Of a DNA stretch of 64,000 nucleotides, positions 10,626 through 22,460 are shown piece by piece. The translations under genes and the position numbers were made by a program. Source of the stretch: Brassica napus (taxonomy: Eukaryota > Streptophyta > Magnoliopsida > Brassicales > Brassicaceae); the NCBI RefSeq assembly GCF_020379485.1, contig NC_063450.1:44482681-44546680 (forward strand), read 5' to 3'. The notes below the pieces were generated by a model. That model ran no database searches. It was not told the DNA's origin and was given only the letters and a program-made list of their open reading frames with translations. Numbering within the stretch: position 1 is the first letter of the stretch; each line of letters begins with the position of its first letter.

Positions 10626-13600
10626 TCCCCTATATATTATTTGAGAAGCATTATAACTTCTTTTTGTAGCCACATGTCATCACTAGGATGATTCTTAGAA
10701 TCATTAGAGAAATATGTTGGTCCATCTAATTATATAATAAGTTTTTTATTAAACTAACAATAAATTCATCATTAATGTACTTTATTATTTCCTTAAATAA
10801 AATTTACGGAATTGCCTAATGTGGCTAAAGTATATATGACAATTAATGATTTTGAATAAAAAAGATTTGAATAAAAAAATAGTGTATCTTCTATCATATT
10901 TGTTTAATTTTAAACTATTAAATAAATTAAACAACCACAATAAACATATAATAAAAATTTAGATTTTTATGTATATGTTATATTTTGAATTTTTACAAAC
11001 GGCTATAAATTACTAAAACTGTTAAGAGTCTCACATTCAAATTTTATGATTCATGGTTTAAAAATTTTGTTATGTCAAAATACAAATGATTACAAAAATT
11101 ATATAAGTTAAAAGTCTAATTTAATTAATTATTAATATATATATATATATATATAATTTTAAATTAAACTATAAACCATATAAAATACAATATTTTAGTT
11201 TCAAAATTTACTTTGAACAATTTTTTTGATAAAAGTTTTGAACGATCATTGACAACTTATTTTTTAAAATTATAAATTACTAAAATTATTAATCCTACAA
11301 TGAAAATTTTGTTATCAGCATTTTAATTTTTTTTACAAAAGATATAAATGATCAAAAAGATTATATTAGTAGAAATCATCATTTAATAGACCTTAATATT
11401 AAAAATATACTAAAATATATTATCTATGTTAGTATCATTTAAATTTAATTACATATCCTATCAAATATGAAAAAAATATTTTTTGGATTAATAAAATTGA
11501 TTTATATGTTCGCACCAATTTAATTATATATTTAATAGTTACTAAACTTTAATTATTTAATATATATTAATTATTTCATAATATGTAAAAATTTTTAATA
11601 CATAAAATAATTTAGAGATTATTGGCTAGATATACATGAAAAAGAAAGAAATTAGCTAACTACCCAAAACAATGAACAAATCTTAATCCATGTACACTCT
11701 TTCGCCCTCTTTGACCATTATGCCCCTACACCGCAACACGTAGAATAAAAGTGAGGAGGTGAAGATTTGGTTTGATCTCTTAAAGTACAATCTTAATTAG
11801 GTTTCTATAGACACATAGGCCTGCAGCTGCTTTTTTTCCTATCCACTACTCATTTTGTTTTATAATTAATGCATTGCTGAAAATCTTCAGAAAATAGGGG
11901 ACAGTTCACACGCAACACTTGAGCATCAACCTATTCTTTGAGCATAAATCCAACGGGTGAGAACATGACATCCGTAACTGAGTCAGACACGGTGGAACCA
12001 CTATTTTCAGCTATTCATTGCAGGACCGCTGGATCTCATGGGGAATATTGATCCGTTGCAGCCACGTTTGTTGTCAGGCGATAATAGTAATATTATCAAG
12101 TTATTAATGGTCCTTGTCGTTAAAACTAAAGTTAACGGGCATCATAGATGGTGGGGTGTTAACTTATGGCATAAAATATGTTTTCAAAAGGTTTAAAACT
12201 AAAGTTAACGGTCATCAACAATTAGTTTGTGCTAACTTATAACGTTAAATAAATGTCTGACTAAACTAAAATTGAGTTATTATTCGTAGTGGTCGCTTTT
12301 AATGAGGAGAGTAGAAATAGTTAGTCATTGTTGGTGCAAGTAAGACAAAGAGATCTTATTTACAAATGCCATTGTATAATCTACTGTAATACTTAACATC
12401 TACCATAAACAAAACAAAAATGTGTTTGCATTGTCAGCCCAAGGATAAAACCTTTATTTTGTGATGTAGGAACTACTTAAAATCATAGCAAATAGGATCA
12501 TCTTTTTGCGTTCACATATAACAATGAGGAATAAAAAGTACAAGCATTTAGTGAGGCACACAAACAACATCGGGTAGAACATGCTTAGGGGTAAACTGAT
12601 GCAACAAAATGTAAAGAAAGCTCTGATCGGACACAAAGAAAATTGGAGCTCCATTCACACAGGTGTTGTGTCGCGGTAGTGCTGGCAGTGAAGAAGGAGT
12701 AATCTCCATGCATCCCTACATATCATTTGAAGTGTGCGCCTGTCGGAGTATGGGAAGACATGTTAGCACTTGGAGATGTTATGTGTTACAAACGATAGTA
12801 GCAGATATTTTGCAGGGTAACATTAGTTATATGAGTTAAACGTTAAATAGTACACGCAAAAATAAAGTGTATTATGGATACGCTTACCTTAGGTGGATCT
12901 GTTGTGTCCGGAAAAAATTGTCATTCAGTTCTTGGGTCGTTATAGACATCCCGTTCCCAACAGTAAAACACTTGAGATATAAACAAAGTGATAGGTTTAG
13001 AGAAGGGAATCCCGTTTAGAGAACAATTACTTGGTCCTGAAAATTTTAAATATATGATTGAGAGTGAGCTATGACATACTTGTTCTTCCCGAGACTTTGT
13101 CTCATCGATAGATATACCTCTTCAACATTGTCAGTGTTGGGTGCCGCCGCCAAACATTGACTTCTTGAATACATGTTCTTCAGCCGGACCATGTTGTCCA
13201 CGACCTCGTCTTCTACCTCATCCTCCTACAAAATCATTTTCAGAGTGTAGCATCCTTTATGATGGATATGACCCCTGCCTTCAGCATATTCACAACTGTT
13301 AATTATGGTTAACTAACATCATTAATAGCTACTGGTTAAATTGGATGCCAACTTGTAATTTCAGTCTTTATTTGCAAAATGTGGTCATTATCAAACTTGT
13401 ATAACGAGAATATGAAAATGTCACTGCTACAAAACTCCACTCGTAATCTAGCATTGGTCATACGATATAGGATTTTACATGGGAGTGTGCTATCTATCAA
13501 TACACATTATTCTTAACAAATACTATAAACTGTAGACGTTAAGTTGCAAGATAGTCCTACATATGAAATTATACCCTTTAACAAATTAGTATTACGTGTA

Positions 13601-14266
13601 ACTAATAGCAGTATTTCAAGGATATTTTTTACTTTGCATTTTTCATATTTTTTCTTCACTCTGAGCATCCACACGACAAGTTACTGACCGAGACTGCCGG
13701 AGATTGAAGGGATTTCTACTTGTGATCTGATCTTTCCAAATATGGTGCTCCGCATAAACTCTACCTCTTCTAAATCTAGAGCTTGGATTCAATCCTCTTC
13801 GGTTTGTGATATGCATTAACCCTTTTTCCAATGGGTTCTTCGCCTGCTGCAAATCATACATATCCCCGGTTGTTAAGTTTCCGTGCTCTAAAAGAGAAAA
13901 ATATAGGTTTTGCTTATAAGAAGAGAGATGAATGAAAGGTATTAGTTTTGAGGAAACAAATGAACTCTTTCACTCTCTAAATGCTGATTTTTTATTTTCT
14001 AGAATTCTTTTATTAGATCATAGTGCGTAGTATTTGGCATGTAATAGAGATTTGCTATCTAAACACTCTGACACAATATCTATAAGGGGATAGCATAGGT
14101 GTATAGTTCCATGGGGGTTGTTTCGTATTAATTAAATTACAACAGTACTTTGTACAGTGATAGGGTAGTTTGCTAATTTTGCGATTTTCTGTGCATATAC
14201 CCCCTAATTTCTCAATAATTTATATATATAATGTTTATCCCGCGCAAGGCGCGGATCTTAACCTAG
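10626..14266 (+). mobile_element. Nested Helitron with possible captured gene fragments
   Basis: It starts A/TCCCCTATATATTATTTG at 10626 and ends with hairpin CCGCGCAAGGCGCGG (14240-14254), then ATCTTAACCTAG and a host T. The first kilobase (to about 11615) is an inverted homologue of the Helitron at 7324-8361, which lacks the following 2.6 kb. That extra DNA is less AT-rich and holds exon-like minus-strand pieces (see 13079-13225). It may be captured host sequence. No Rep or helicase motifs were found, so it is non-autonomous. Confidence 0.55.
13079..13225 (-). pseudogene. Exon-like fragment inside the nested Helitron
   Basis: On the minus strand a TTTTGTAG acceptor is followed by about 49 open codons that begin EDEVEDEVVDNMVRLKNMYS, and a possible donor AA/GTATGT. 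Further open pieces lie at 13643-13861 (MYDLQQAKNPLEKGL...) and 12000-11940. I do not recognise the parent gene. Fragments with splice sites but no intact frame fit Helitron gene capture. Confidence 0.3.
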
Positions 14267-14461
14267 TGTTGTATATATTTTTCAAGACCACATCATAGAA
14301 ATTGTTTAAGAACTTCTAAGTTTATGTATTAATGATTATCAAGGTTAAGAATATATATCAATAAAATAATAATTTATTTGATAAGTCATTACAGTTTATG
14401 ATCAGAAAATTTAGAAGACATTAAAATTGAAAGGTGCGTAGCACCCGGGGGACAATACTAG

Positions 14462-14547
14462 TTTGAACTATTTCTCAATTTCTATGTGTCCTCTTTGCAG
14501 AGGAAACATGCTAATCAAAATTTAAATTTAGGACACAAAAAAACGAA
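14462..14547. other. Spacer between Helitron and LINE
   Basis: About 85 bases of unassigned sequence between the outer Helitron terminus and the LINE target-site duplication. Confidence 0.5.
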
Positions 14548-14580
14548 TCTCCTTATACTGCCACTAAGTTACCAACATCT
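14548..14580. repeat. Target-site duplication, LINE 1 (3' side)
   Basis: These 33 bases (core CCTTATACTGCCACTAAGTT) recur exactly at 22379-22411. They directly abut the LINE poly(A) tail, seen here as a T run at 14580-14600. Confidence 0.95.
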
Positions 14581-14618
14581 TTTTTTTTTTTTTTTTTTTT
14601 GTCATCAACAATACAGAC

Positions 14619-17600
14619 TCATACTGACTCTGTAAACCAAACCGGGTAATCTTCATCCATGTGAACGACGAAAGACGATTGCTTTCTAGCACTGCGTGCT
14701 AGACTATCCGCCTTTGAATTGTGCGTTCGTGGTACATAGATAAGCTCTGATCGGGTGAAACTCTCTTTCAGGATTTTGATATCATCCAAATAATTTGCAA
14801 AAGCTGGCCATTCTTCTGGTTCCGAAACCATTTTCACCAATTGAGAACAATCTGTTGCAAACGTGACCTGAAATTGACGTAAATTCCTCATACATTCCAT
14901 TGCCCATAGTAGCGCTTCCATCTCCGCATGAAGAGGCGAAAGACTAGCCCGAACATTCCTCGCCCCCAACAATCCATTAAAACCTTCCAAAGTACTAAGC
15001 CAACCTTGCCCTGAAAAAGTAACCCCCTCTTTCCACGAGCCATCTGTGAAACACCATCTTCCTGGGATCGACGGCAATATCATATCTATTATTGGTGGTG
15101 GCATCCTCTGGTCATTCACAACTTGTGCCTCAGCCCACAATGTCGATTCTGTTTCCGCCAATTTAAGCGTATCCATAGGATCCATATCCAAATTGCTGAA
15201 AACTTTATTATTCCTAGCTTTCCAGATGTACCATAGTATCCATACAAACTGGTGATCCTCCATCTGTGGTAAAACTCTCCAGAATAGATGATCCATGTTT
15301 GTGAAGAGAGAACTTGTTGGAAAAATAATTGGATTTGATGGTATCTTCGAAAGAGCCCAAACTTGGAGAGCTGGAGGACATTCAAAAAACACATGATTTA
15401 TTGATTCCTCAGGAGCTCCACATCTTGCACAACAAATATCCCCTTGAATCCCCCTTGCTTGTAAATTCTTCCGCACTGCTATACACCCTGTCACTAGTTG
15501 CCATAGGAAATGTTTTAGCTTTGGCGAACACCGTATTTTCCAGCAGAAAGCCTTCAATACATCCACTGTGGGACCAATCAGTATTGGTACTCTTTCTCTA
15601 TCTGGATAAATCCGCTCTACCTGATATCCTGATTTGACCGTATATTTTCCATTTTTTGTAAAGTGCCATCCATCTCTATCAACCCGCTGAGTCCTGCTTA
15701 GGGGAATACTTTCTATAAGTTTCGCATCCTGAGGGTCCACCAAAGCCCGAATTGCGTCTGAATTCCAAGTACGCGAGGTAGAGTCAATGAGGGACTCTAC
15801 TGTAAGGTCCGGGTATAAATTATGTTGATTTTTATTAGCTGGTCTCGGGCGAGTGGTTGGGAGCCAAGGGTCATTCCATGCGGATATAGAAGACCCTGAT
15901 CCCACCCTTTTGATTAGTCCTTTGCTAACCAGAGATCTAGCAGAAATAATACTCCGCCAGCCGTATGACGGAGAATATGAACGAATCGGTTCCAAGGGTG
16001 AAGCATTCCTAAAATACCGACCTTTGAAAACTCGAGAAAATAAGGTGTCTGGCTTCTCTATTAAACGCCATAACTGTTTACCAAGCATCGCTGTGTTGAA
16101 ATCAGTGATATCTTTAAACCCCAGACCTCCATCCTCTTTGTCTACACATACCTTGTCCCATGATTTCCAGTGTATGCCTCTTGTACTTCCCCCTGGACTC
16201 CACCAAAATTGTGATACCGCGCTTGTCAGTTTTTTCACCGTTGCTTTAGGCAATCGATAGCAGGACATCGTATGATTTGGTAATGCCGTAATCACTGTTT
16301 TAATGATCACTTCCTTTCCACCTTTTGTGAAAAACTTGAAAGTCCACCCATTGACTCTATTACTTAAACGATCTTGTATAAAGTTGAAAACTTGAATCTT
16401 TGATCCCCCCAGATTTTCTGGTAAACCAAGGTATGATCCCATTCCTCCAAGATTCTGAATACCCAAAATATCCCTTAATTCTTGTCTGACAGATTCTTCA
16501 ATCTTATATCCAAATTGAATGGATGACTTATCAAAATTAATTAGCTGCCCTGAAACTGCCTCATATTCTTTTAAAATCCGAAGAATAGTTTGACACTCTT
16601 CCTTTTGAGCTTTACAAAAAAAAAGACTATCATCCGCAAAAAGCAAATGAGAAATCGATGGGCAAGCTCGAGCCACCTTCATTCCCGAAATTTGTTGCCC
16701 TCTCTCTGCCTTTTTTATATTTGCAATTAAAGCCTCAGTGCAAAGAATAAATAAGTAAGGCGATAAATGATCTCCTTGACGTAAACCCCTATGTGGAACA
16801 ATGAGGCCACGTGGTTGACCATTTATAAGAACCCGATATTGAACCGATGAAATACATTCCATCATCAATTTAATCCAATGAAGATCAAAACCCATTTTCT
16901 GCAATAAAGCCTTAATAAAATCCCATTCGACTCTATCATATGCTTTGCTCATATCCGTTTTTATTGCCATATACTTTCCTTGACATGCTTTATTGGTCCG
17001 CAATCCGTGAAACATTTCCTGGGCGATAAGAATATTATCAGAAATCACTCTTCCTACCACAAATGCCGATTGAGTTTCAGATATGAGTAAGGGAAGATAG
17101 ATTTTCAATCGCTGACACAAAACCTTGGAAATGATTTTATATCCGACATTACAGAGACTGATTGGCCGCAGTTCTGTCATCCTTGTAGGTCTCTCCGTTT
17201 TTGGTATCATACAGATATTAGTAATATTTAATCGTGCATCCATTGCCCCCGAAACCAAAAAAATATTCACCATCTCGACCAAATCATTCTTAATAATATG
17301 CCAGGAGTGTTGAAAAAATAATGCTGTCATGCCGTCCGGTCCGGGCGCTTTTTCTGGGTGCATCATAAACAAAGCCTCCTTAACCTCCTCCTCCGTCGCC
17401 ATCCTTAATAGACGTTGATTCATCTGAGGAGTGATACCCGGTGTAATCTCTGTCAGGAAACTATCGAATTCCGATGGAGAGGTGGTACTAAATAAATCTT
17501 CAAAATAGCCTACTGCCACCTTTTCCACACCATTATCCTCTGTAATCCAATTCCCATTAGCATCATGTAGTCCTACAATTCTATTACGGACCCTCCTTTG

Positions 17601-18704
17601 CTTAGTCAAAGCATGATAAAATTTTGTGTTAAGATCACCAGAAGAATACCACATGTTCCTACTTTTTTGGTGCCAATAATCTTCTTCATCCTTGTATGCG
17701 TCTTGTAATTTTCTAGACACCTCCAAAATATCCTCTTGACATCTGTTATTATCCATTTGTACCTCTTCAAGTGCCTGTTGTAGCTCATTTATTTTTTCTT
17801 TTCCGTAGGGTGGATTATTTTTCCGCCATTTAGCAATTTCATGACGACAATTACTAATTTTTCCTACGATACTCTCTGCTCCCCCTCCTGATCTTCCTTC
17901 GCTATGGTCTAGCCAACCCATTGTTATTGATTCCAGGAGACCCGCTTGTCCAATCCACCTCTTATCGAACCGAAATTGTCCTTTCCTTCTGGGAACTTTA
18001 TCTTCTAAATAAGCCACCACTGGCCGATGATCAGAAGCCACCATCCCAAGATACTCTGTAAAGGAACATGGAAATAGAGTATGCCACTCTTCATTTGCTA
18101 GAGCACGGTCCAATCGACATCTAACCATCACTGCCCCTTTCCCTTTTCCTCTTCTCCCTTGCCAGGACCATTTATTTCCTTTAGCCGGAAATTCTAGTAA
18201 ACCACTATTCCTTATCATGTTATTGAAAGGGATAAAAGAATCCGCACTCCTTATAGACCCTCCATCTTTTTCATGATTTCCAGTAATCTCGTTGAGATCA
18301 CCAATAATAAACCAGGGTTCAGACCTCGCCAGTCCATATCTAGTTAACCGTTCCCACACGTGTTCCCGCATTTGTTGAACCGGGTCCCCATATACAAAGG
18401 TAAGGTAAACCGTTTTACCCAGTGCCTCCGCTTCCACATCAATCATTCGGTTGCTAGAATATAATACCTTTACCTGATACTCATTATTATAGAAAAGCGC
18501 TAATCCTCCACTTCTCCCCACTGGGTCTATTGTGACCAGATTATCATATCCAAAGTGAGCTTGCCATTTTTGGACAAACTCTGGCTCTTGTTTTGTCTCT
18601 GCTAAAAACAAAAAATCCGGCTTATGTTTATGCCTTATCTCGCTCAAATAGCTTAAAGTTCATTTACTTCCCATTCCTCGACAATTCCAACTCAATACCC
18701 GCAT
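14619..18704 (-). pseudogene. LINE 1 ORF2 (endonuclease, reverse transcriptase, RNase H), one premature stop
   Basis: The natural ATG is at 18704 (MRVLSWNCRGMGSK). Codon 15 is TGA (18662-18660), after which 1,346 codons stay open to the stop at 14619. Reinitiation at the next ATG (18647) would drop the catalytic Asn of the endonuclease (N7 in SWNCRG). Domains in order: APE-type endonuclease (ETKQE, SDHRP) to residue about 240; RT (LRPISLCNVGYK, KAYDRVEW, LFADDSLFF); a C-terminal zf-RVT (CCARCGAPEESINHVFFEC); an RNase H domain (FTDGSW, HAEMEALLWAME, ATDCS). The RNase H suits the plant L1 lineage that acquired one. The protein would nick target DNA and reverse-transcribe its own RNA. It is one substitution from an intact frame, so this could also be a sequencing error. 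Confidence 0.9.
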
Positions 18705-20096
18705 TTAAAAAATTGTTCTTTTTGTGCTCCGGAGAGCCGAGTTTATGGGTGTAATGATACACTATATCCACATTCCAAATATTTTCCTTTATTTGTGATC
18801 CAAACCATTCCATAACAATCCAAAGTGATACCACTAATATGGTCCAATTGTTATCACTTATCCTCCATAAGAATGTAAAACCGGTTTCATAAGCAAAAGG
18901 AGATCTGCAATCTCGTGAACCGCAAGATCCAACTATTATATACCCAAGAAAATCAATTCCATCATCACAGTTAATATCTACAGCAAAACAGTTTATTGCA
19001 CCAAAATACCAATTTTTTACACTTGAAATACCTATTCGTTTTGAGGATATTAACGGCCTACTTGCATTGACAAATCGATACAACTCACTAGGCCCAAAAA
19101 AGAAACGTCTATACATATTCCGAATTGCGTATACGTTCCATTCAAACCAAACCCGGGGTTGACAATATAAAAAACCAGCCACCTCCTTATTGAGATCACC
19201 AACGGTTTCCACACCTTTCCACGTCTAGAACCATTAATATTCATTGCCTTACTCTGCAAGTAACCACAAATCCATAACCCTCTTAATTTAATCTGAGCTA
19301 AAGTTTGCCATCGAAAAAATTCAATCGATATCAATTTACGCCAAGCCAAGATCAGCCCTTCCATTCCATCTTTCCACCATATAAAATTATAACTATATAA
19401 ACCATAATGACAAAGATAAGACCATACTTTCATAATAACCACTAGGTACTCAATTTTAATAGCCCACCATATCTCCCACCACCACACTTGTTGAAAAACA
19501 AGGCCTAGCGGCCTTAGTTTGTATCTACTCCATGTCGCTTCTCCCCTTAAGCTCAAACCCTGTAGTGCAAAAGCCAGTAGACCTTTGTCCCGATGAATCA
19601 CCATGAATTTCCATTGTAATCTCAATCTCCGGACCATAATTATTGCAACTCTATCCCATTCTTCCTTTGGGAGAGATTGCGACCTGAAACAAAAATAGAT
19701 ACAAGTAGGATAGCACTGCAAAAATGTTCGAGCCCGCCACCAAATCCATTGTTCCCGATCATTTTCCAGTCCAACTTTGCAAAGTATCCTTGTCCTAGAC
19801 CTAGGTAACCCGTAGACCAGAACAAAAGCAAACCAAACATATGACTCAACTGTGATAATTATCTCTAATAGACCCGAGTACCAATAACTGTAAACCTCAG
19901 TATTATTCCAATGATCAAACAAGCGTGAAAACACAACCGACAACCAAAGACAACACCAACAGCCCGACTCTATAAAACCCATAATACCAGATAACAAATA
20001 GATGCTCCAAGAGCTTATTTGGAAAACTAAAAGCTTAAAACCATAACTGAAAACCCCGTTACTTAAACCCAATACGAGAGACATTTGATTCATAAA
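18705..20096 (-). other. LINE 1 inter-ORF region, stop-poor
   Basis: This 1.4-kb region separates ORF1 and ORF2 and is nearly free of stops on the sense strand. Directly after the ORF1 stop TAA (20099-20097), the same frame is open for about 347 codons (20093-19050). A second frame (19212-18664) overlaps it and runs into ORF2. The hypothetical product is Trp/Phe/Ile-rich (about 25 Trp in 347) with no recognised domain. A T- and G-rich sense strand, which makes stops rare, explains this more simply than a protein. Confidence 0.5.
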
Positions 20097-21725
20097 TTAT
20101 GGATTTTTCATTCCAGTCTTCGGGTTTGAAGTGCCCTTAATCTCCTGGTGCTTGCTGTGATCTTCATGACGTGTACCTACCTTTGCCGGAGCTCGTTTTC
20201 GCGGAGACACAAGCGCAGAAGCTATCCTCATCTTCGTACTCCCCGCGGTGCTAGGCTTAAAAAGCCTCTTGCGAGTTCCTTGCTTCTTTGCCACATCTCC
20301 TTTAACATGTGCTTTCTCCACCTCCATATTTTCATTTTCTAAATCTGCTGGAATAGCTTCTTCATCATCTTGTTCCTTTAGCATTTCCTCAAATTCCCCA
20401 TCCGAGCAATCTGGTAGATCGTCTGCTGCATCCATATCTATCCCATGCTCAAGACAGATAGCTCTACACTCGTCCATGTCCAGTACTTTATCATCCTCCA
20501 AAGTTGACGGTTCCACTATCAGGCTTTTGATCATCTGAAGCCCTTCCTCTGCATCCATAGGGTCCGAAATTACCTCAGATCCTACAGCTTGAGTCTTGGC
20601 CAGCTCTTCTTGAAAATCCTGAGAGGGGAGAGTTTTCTCAGACTCTTTAGGATTTTTTATTTCTCCCTCCTCATGAACTACTTCTTTTGGAGCTCCTGAC
20701 TGACCTGAGGAGGATCTATTACTTCCTCCCTGCCCCTGACCCTCAGCCCGGGGTTCTTCTCTTCGGGAAGATCTATGTCGAGAACCATCTCCCTCACCCC
20801 TAAAGCTCCTGTGATTAGTAAAAGGCCCCTTATTGCCTCTATCAGCCACTTTCACCCATTTTGAGTCAGCCTCTTCCACCATCTTGCCTTTACCCTTCCC
20901 ATAGTAGTCCCTACCGTCTCTTTCCTTGTGTTGTTGATTCTGATTTCCATTTATGACCACTCCCTTATAGCTCCGAGCTCGATCATCGTGTTTCCCACCA
21001 TCATACCATCCTCCATTTCCTTCTCGACCCTCTCTTTTCTTCTCAGGCGACGCCTTCTTAGCAAGAGGGCATTTCTCCTCCTTATGGCACAAGCTAGAAC
21101 AAAGTGGGCAGTATCCAAAGAGCTTCTCATACCTCAATGATATTGCTGCTTCCTCCCCCTCGTAAAATTCTCCACCCTTGAAGTCCAAAGTTGTTTCAAA
21201 GCAAAGCTCCTGAAACGCGTCCACCACCACCTGCACTCTGCAGTGCTCTACATCTACTGCTACTGTTCGTCCAAGTGCATCACCGAGGCTCTCAAAGGTA
21301 GGCACCGTCCTGAACTCCATCGGAACACCTATCACCCTAATCCAGAACGTTATCTCTGATGGGAAGAGCTGCGACTTCTTCGGTTGCCACCGTGCTAACG
21401 CCAACATCCAGTAATCAAAATGATACGGTTGCAGCTTCAGTACCGTATCTATCTCCTCCTCTGTTTCAAAGTCGAACCGAAACTTGCCAAAACCCAAGTC
21501 CGTTCCAACAACCCTTTCCTCCAGCTTCCAAATCTTCGGTACGTTCTGGATGAGCGCCTTCATTTCCTGCTCTGGTGGATTCATGCATCGTCCAATCAAG
21601 GACTTAGAGTAAGTCTTGATTAGTGCCGAGTTATCAAAGTGAGGCACCGAGATCTTCATTCTTTTCCGAGCCGTTTCTCCTTCCTTCATGTCACCACCAT
21701 TGCCGAGAAGTTGGCTCTGCGTCAT
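20097..21725 (-). CDS. LINE 1 ORF1 (DUF4283 / zinc-knuckle RNA-binding protein)
   Basis: The start is placed at MTQSQLLGNGGDMK (21725), giving 542 residues. The same frame is open upstream to 22274, but that part is Trp-rich and looks like translated 5' UTR. DUF4283 covers about residues 35-180 (LIGRCMNPPEQEMKALIQNV, FWIRVIGVPMEF). A CX2CX4HX4C zinc knuckle follows (CPLCSSLCHKEEKC). The rest is charged and probably disordered, with a basic C-terminus. In plant L1 elements ORF1 binds the element RNA and forms the RNP with ORF2. No internal stop or frameshift. Confidence 0.85.
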   Translation of the reverse strand: MTQSQLLGNGGDMKEGETARKRMKISVPHFDNSALIKTYSKSLIGRCMNPPEQEMKALIQNVPKIWKLEERVVGTDLGFGKFRFDFETEEEIDTVLKLQPYHFDYWMLALARWQPKKSQLFPSEITFWIRVIGVPMEFRTVPTFESLGDALGRTVAVDVEHCRVQVVVDAFQELCFETTLDFKGGEFYEGEEAAISLRYEKLFGYCPLCSSLCHKEEKCPLAKKASPEKKREGREGNGGWYDGGKHDDRARSYKGVVINGNQNQQHKERDGRDYYGKGKGKMVEEADSKWVKVADRGNKGPFTNHRSFRGEGDGSRHRSSRREEPRAEGQGQGGSNRSSSGQSGAPKEVVHEEGEIKNPKESEKTLPSQDFQEELAKTQAVGSEVISDPMDAEEGLQMIKSLIVEPSTLEDDKVLDMDECRAICLEHGIDMDAADDLPDCSDGEFEEMLKEQDDEEAIPADLENENMEVEKAHVKGDVAKKQGTRKRLFKPSTAGSTKMRIASALVSPRKRAPAKVGTRHEDHSKHQEIKGTSNPKTGMKNP

Positions 21726-22330
21726 AGTAAACAGAAAAGGGAAAACTTTCTCTTTGTTAGAAATAGTCACTAAAGAAAACGACAATGATATACAACAAAG
21801 AGAAGGTTCAATATGAGTTTTATAATAATCCCGGTTTTCCAATTCCTCAATCCCATATCGCCTCCCGTTAATGACATATATCTCAAATCCAATCTCATCA
21901 TTGAAAATCCAATCCGCCATTTTCCATAACCACTCATGATGATAACAGATCCAATATCTCCATATCTCAATTAGAGCAAAGCCTTGATCACTTCGTATAT
22001 TTCCTTTCATAGGGTAAGGAAACATGATATTTTTGTAAGCAGAAATGATACCTGTAAATCTCCATAATTCCGTTTTGATGACAATCGAAATCATGCTCCA
22101 GTTAAATACCCGCAACATCCGCAAAAATCCCCAATTCCATCTTTCGAAAACCCGTTCAAATCGCCTGAGATCTGAAGATCTCAATTCAGAACCCCCCAAA
22201 TCTTTCCTTTGCTGATCTTCTGCTCCATTATGTAACTCGTATCCAATTCCAGGATCCCATTTTTGAGAAAGCATCGAAACCCTAGATCATCGCCTATGTC
22301 GCCATAGTCGAGAGAAAAAATTTTGTTTTG

Positions 22331-22460
22331 AATATATCAATATTCATTTATCAGTCAATATTCTTGTTTTGAATATAGTCTCCTTATACTGCCACTAAGT
22401 TACCAACATCTAAATATATCAATATTCATTTATCAGTCAATATTCTTGTTTTGAATATAG
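22331..22460. repeat. Direct repeat around the LINE 1 5' junction
   Basis: Forty-eight bases (AATATATCAATATTCATTTA ... GAATATAG) occur at 22331-22378 and again at 22412/13-22460, on either side of the 33-bp target-site duplication (22379-22411). The left copy is between the LINE 5' end and the duplication, so it looks like flanking DNA copied into the junction during integration. Confidence 0.9.

Larger units (their letters stand above)
9168..14461 (+). mobile_element. Outer Helitron, interrupted by a nested Helitron
   Basis: The left end A/TCTCTTATATACTAAAGC followed by ACAAGTCACATG is a typical Brassicaceae Helitron 5' end. The right end is the hairpin GGTGCGTAGCACC (14433-14445), then CGGGGGACAATACTAG and a host T. 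Net of the inner element (10626-14266) it is about 1.65 kb and non-autonomous. An open frame at 9529-9867 (112 codons) has no recognisable domain and is probably chance. Pairing these two ends is inference, based on the inner element already accounting for the other pair. Confidence 0.55.
14581..22378 (-). mobile_element. L1-type LINE retrotransposon, near full length
   Basis: On the minus strand the order is 5' region, ORF1 (DUF4283 plus zinc knuckle), a 1.4-kb spacer, ORF2 (endonuclease, RT, zf-RVT, RNase H), a short 3' UTR and a poly(A) tail of about 20. A perfect 33-bp duplication flanks it. The last 48 bases at the 5' junction (22331-22378) are a copy of the flank beyond the duplication. 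A perfect duplication, one visible nonsense codon and an uninterrupted ORF1 suggest a recent insertion. Confidence 0.9.

Noticed and set aside
11580..11630. Alternative 3' end of the inner Helitron at ATTGGCTAG (about 11629)
   Set aside because: No hairpin precedes this CTAG; the terminus at 14266 has a perfect 6-bp stem hairpin at the expected distance.
20097..22274. 725-codon version of LINE 1 ORF1 starting at MLSQKWDPG
   Set aside because: The first 183 residues are Trp- and Ile-rich with no similarity to ORF1 proteins; the ATG at 21725 directly precedes the usual ORF1 N-terminus.
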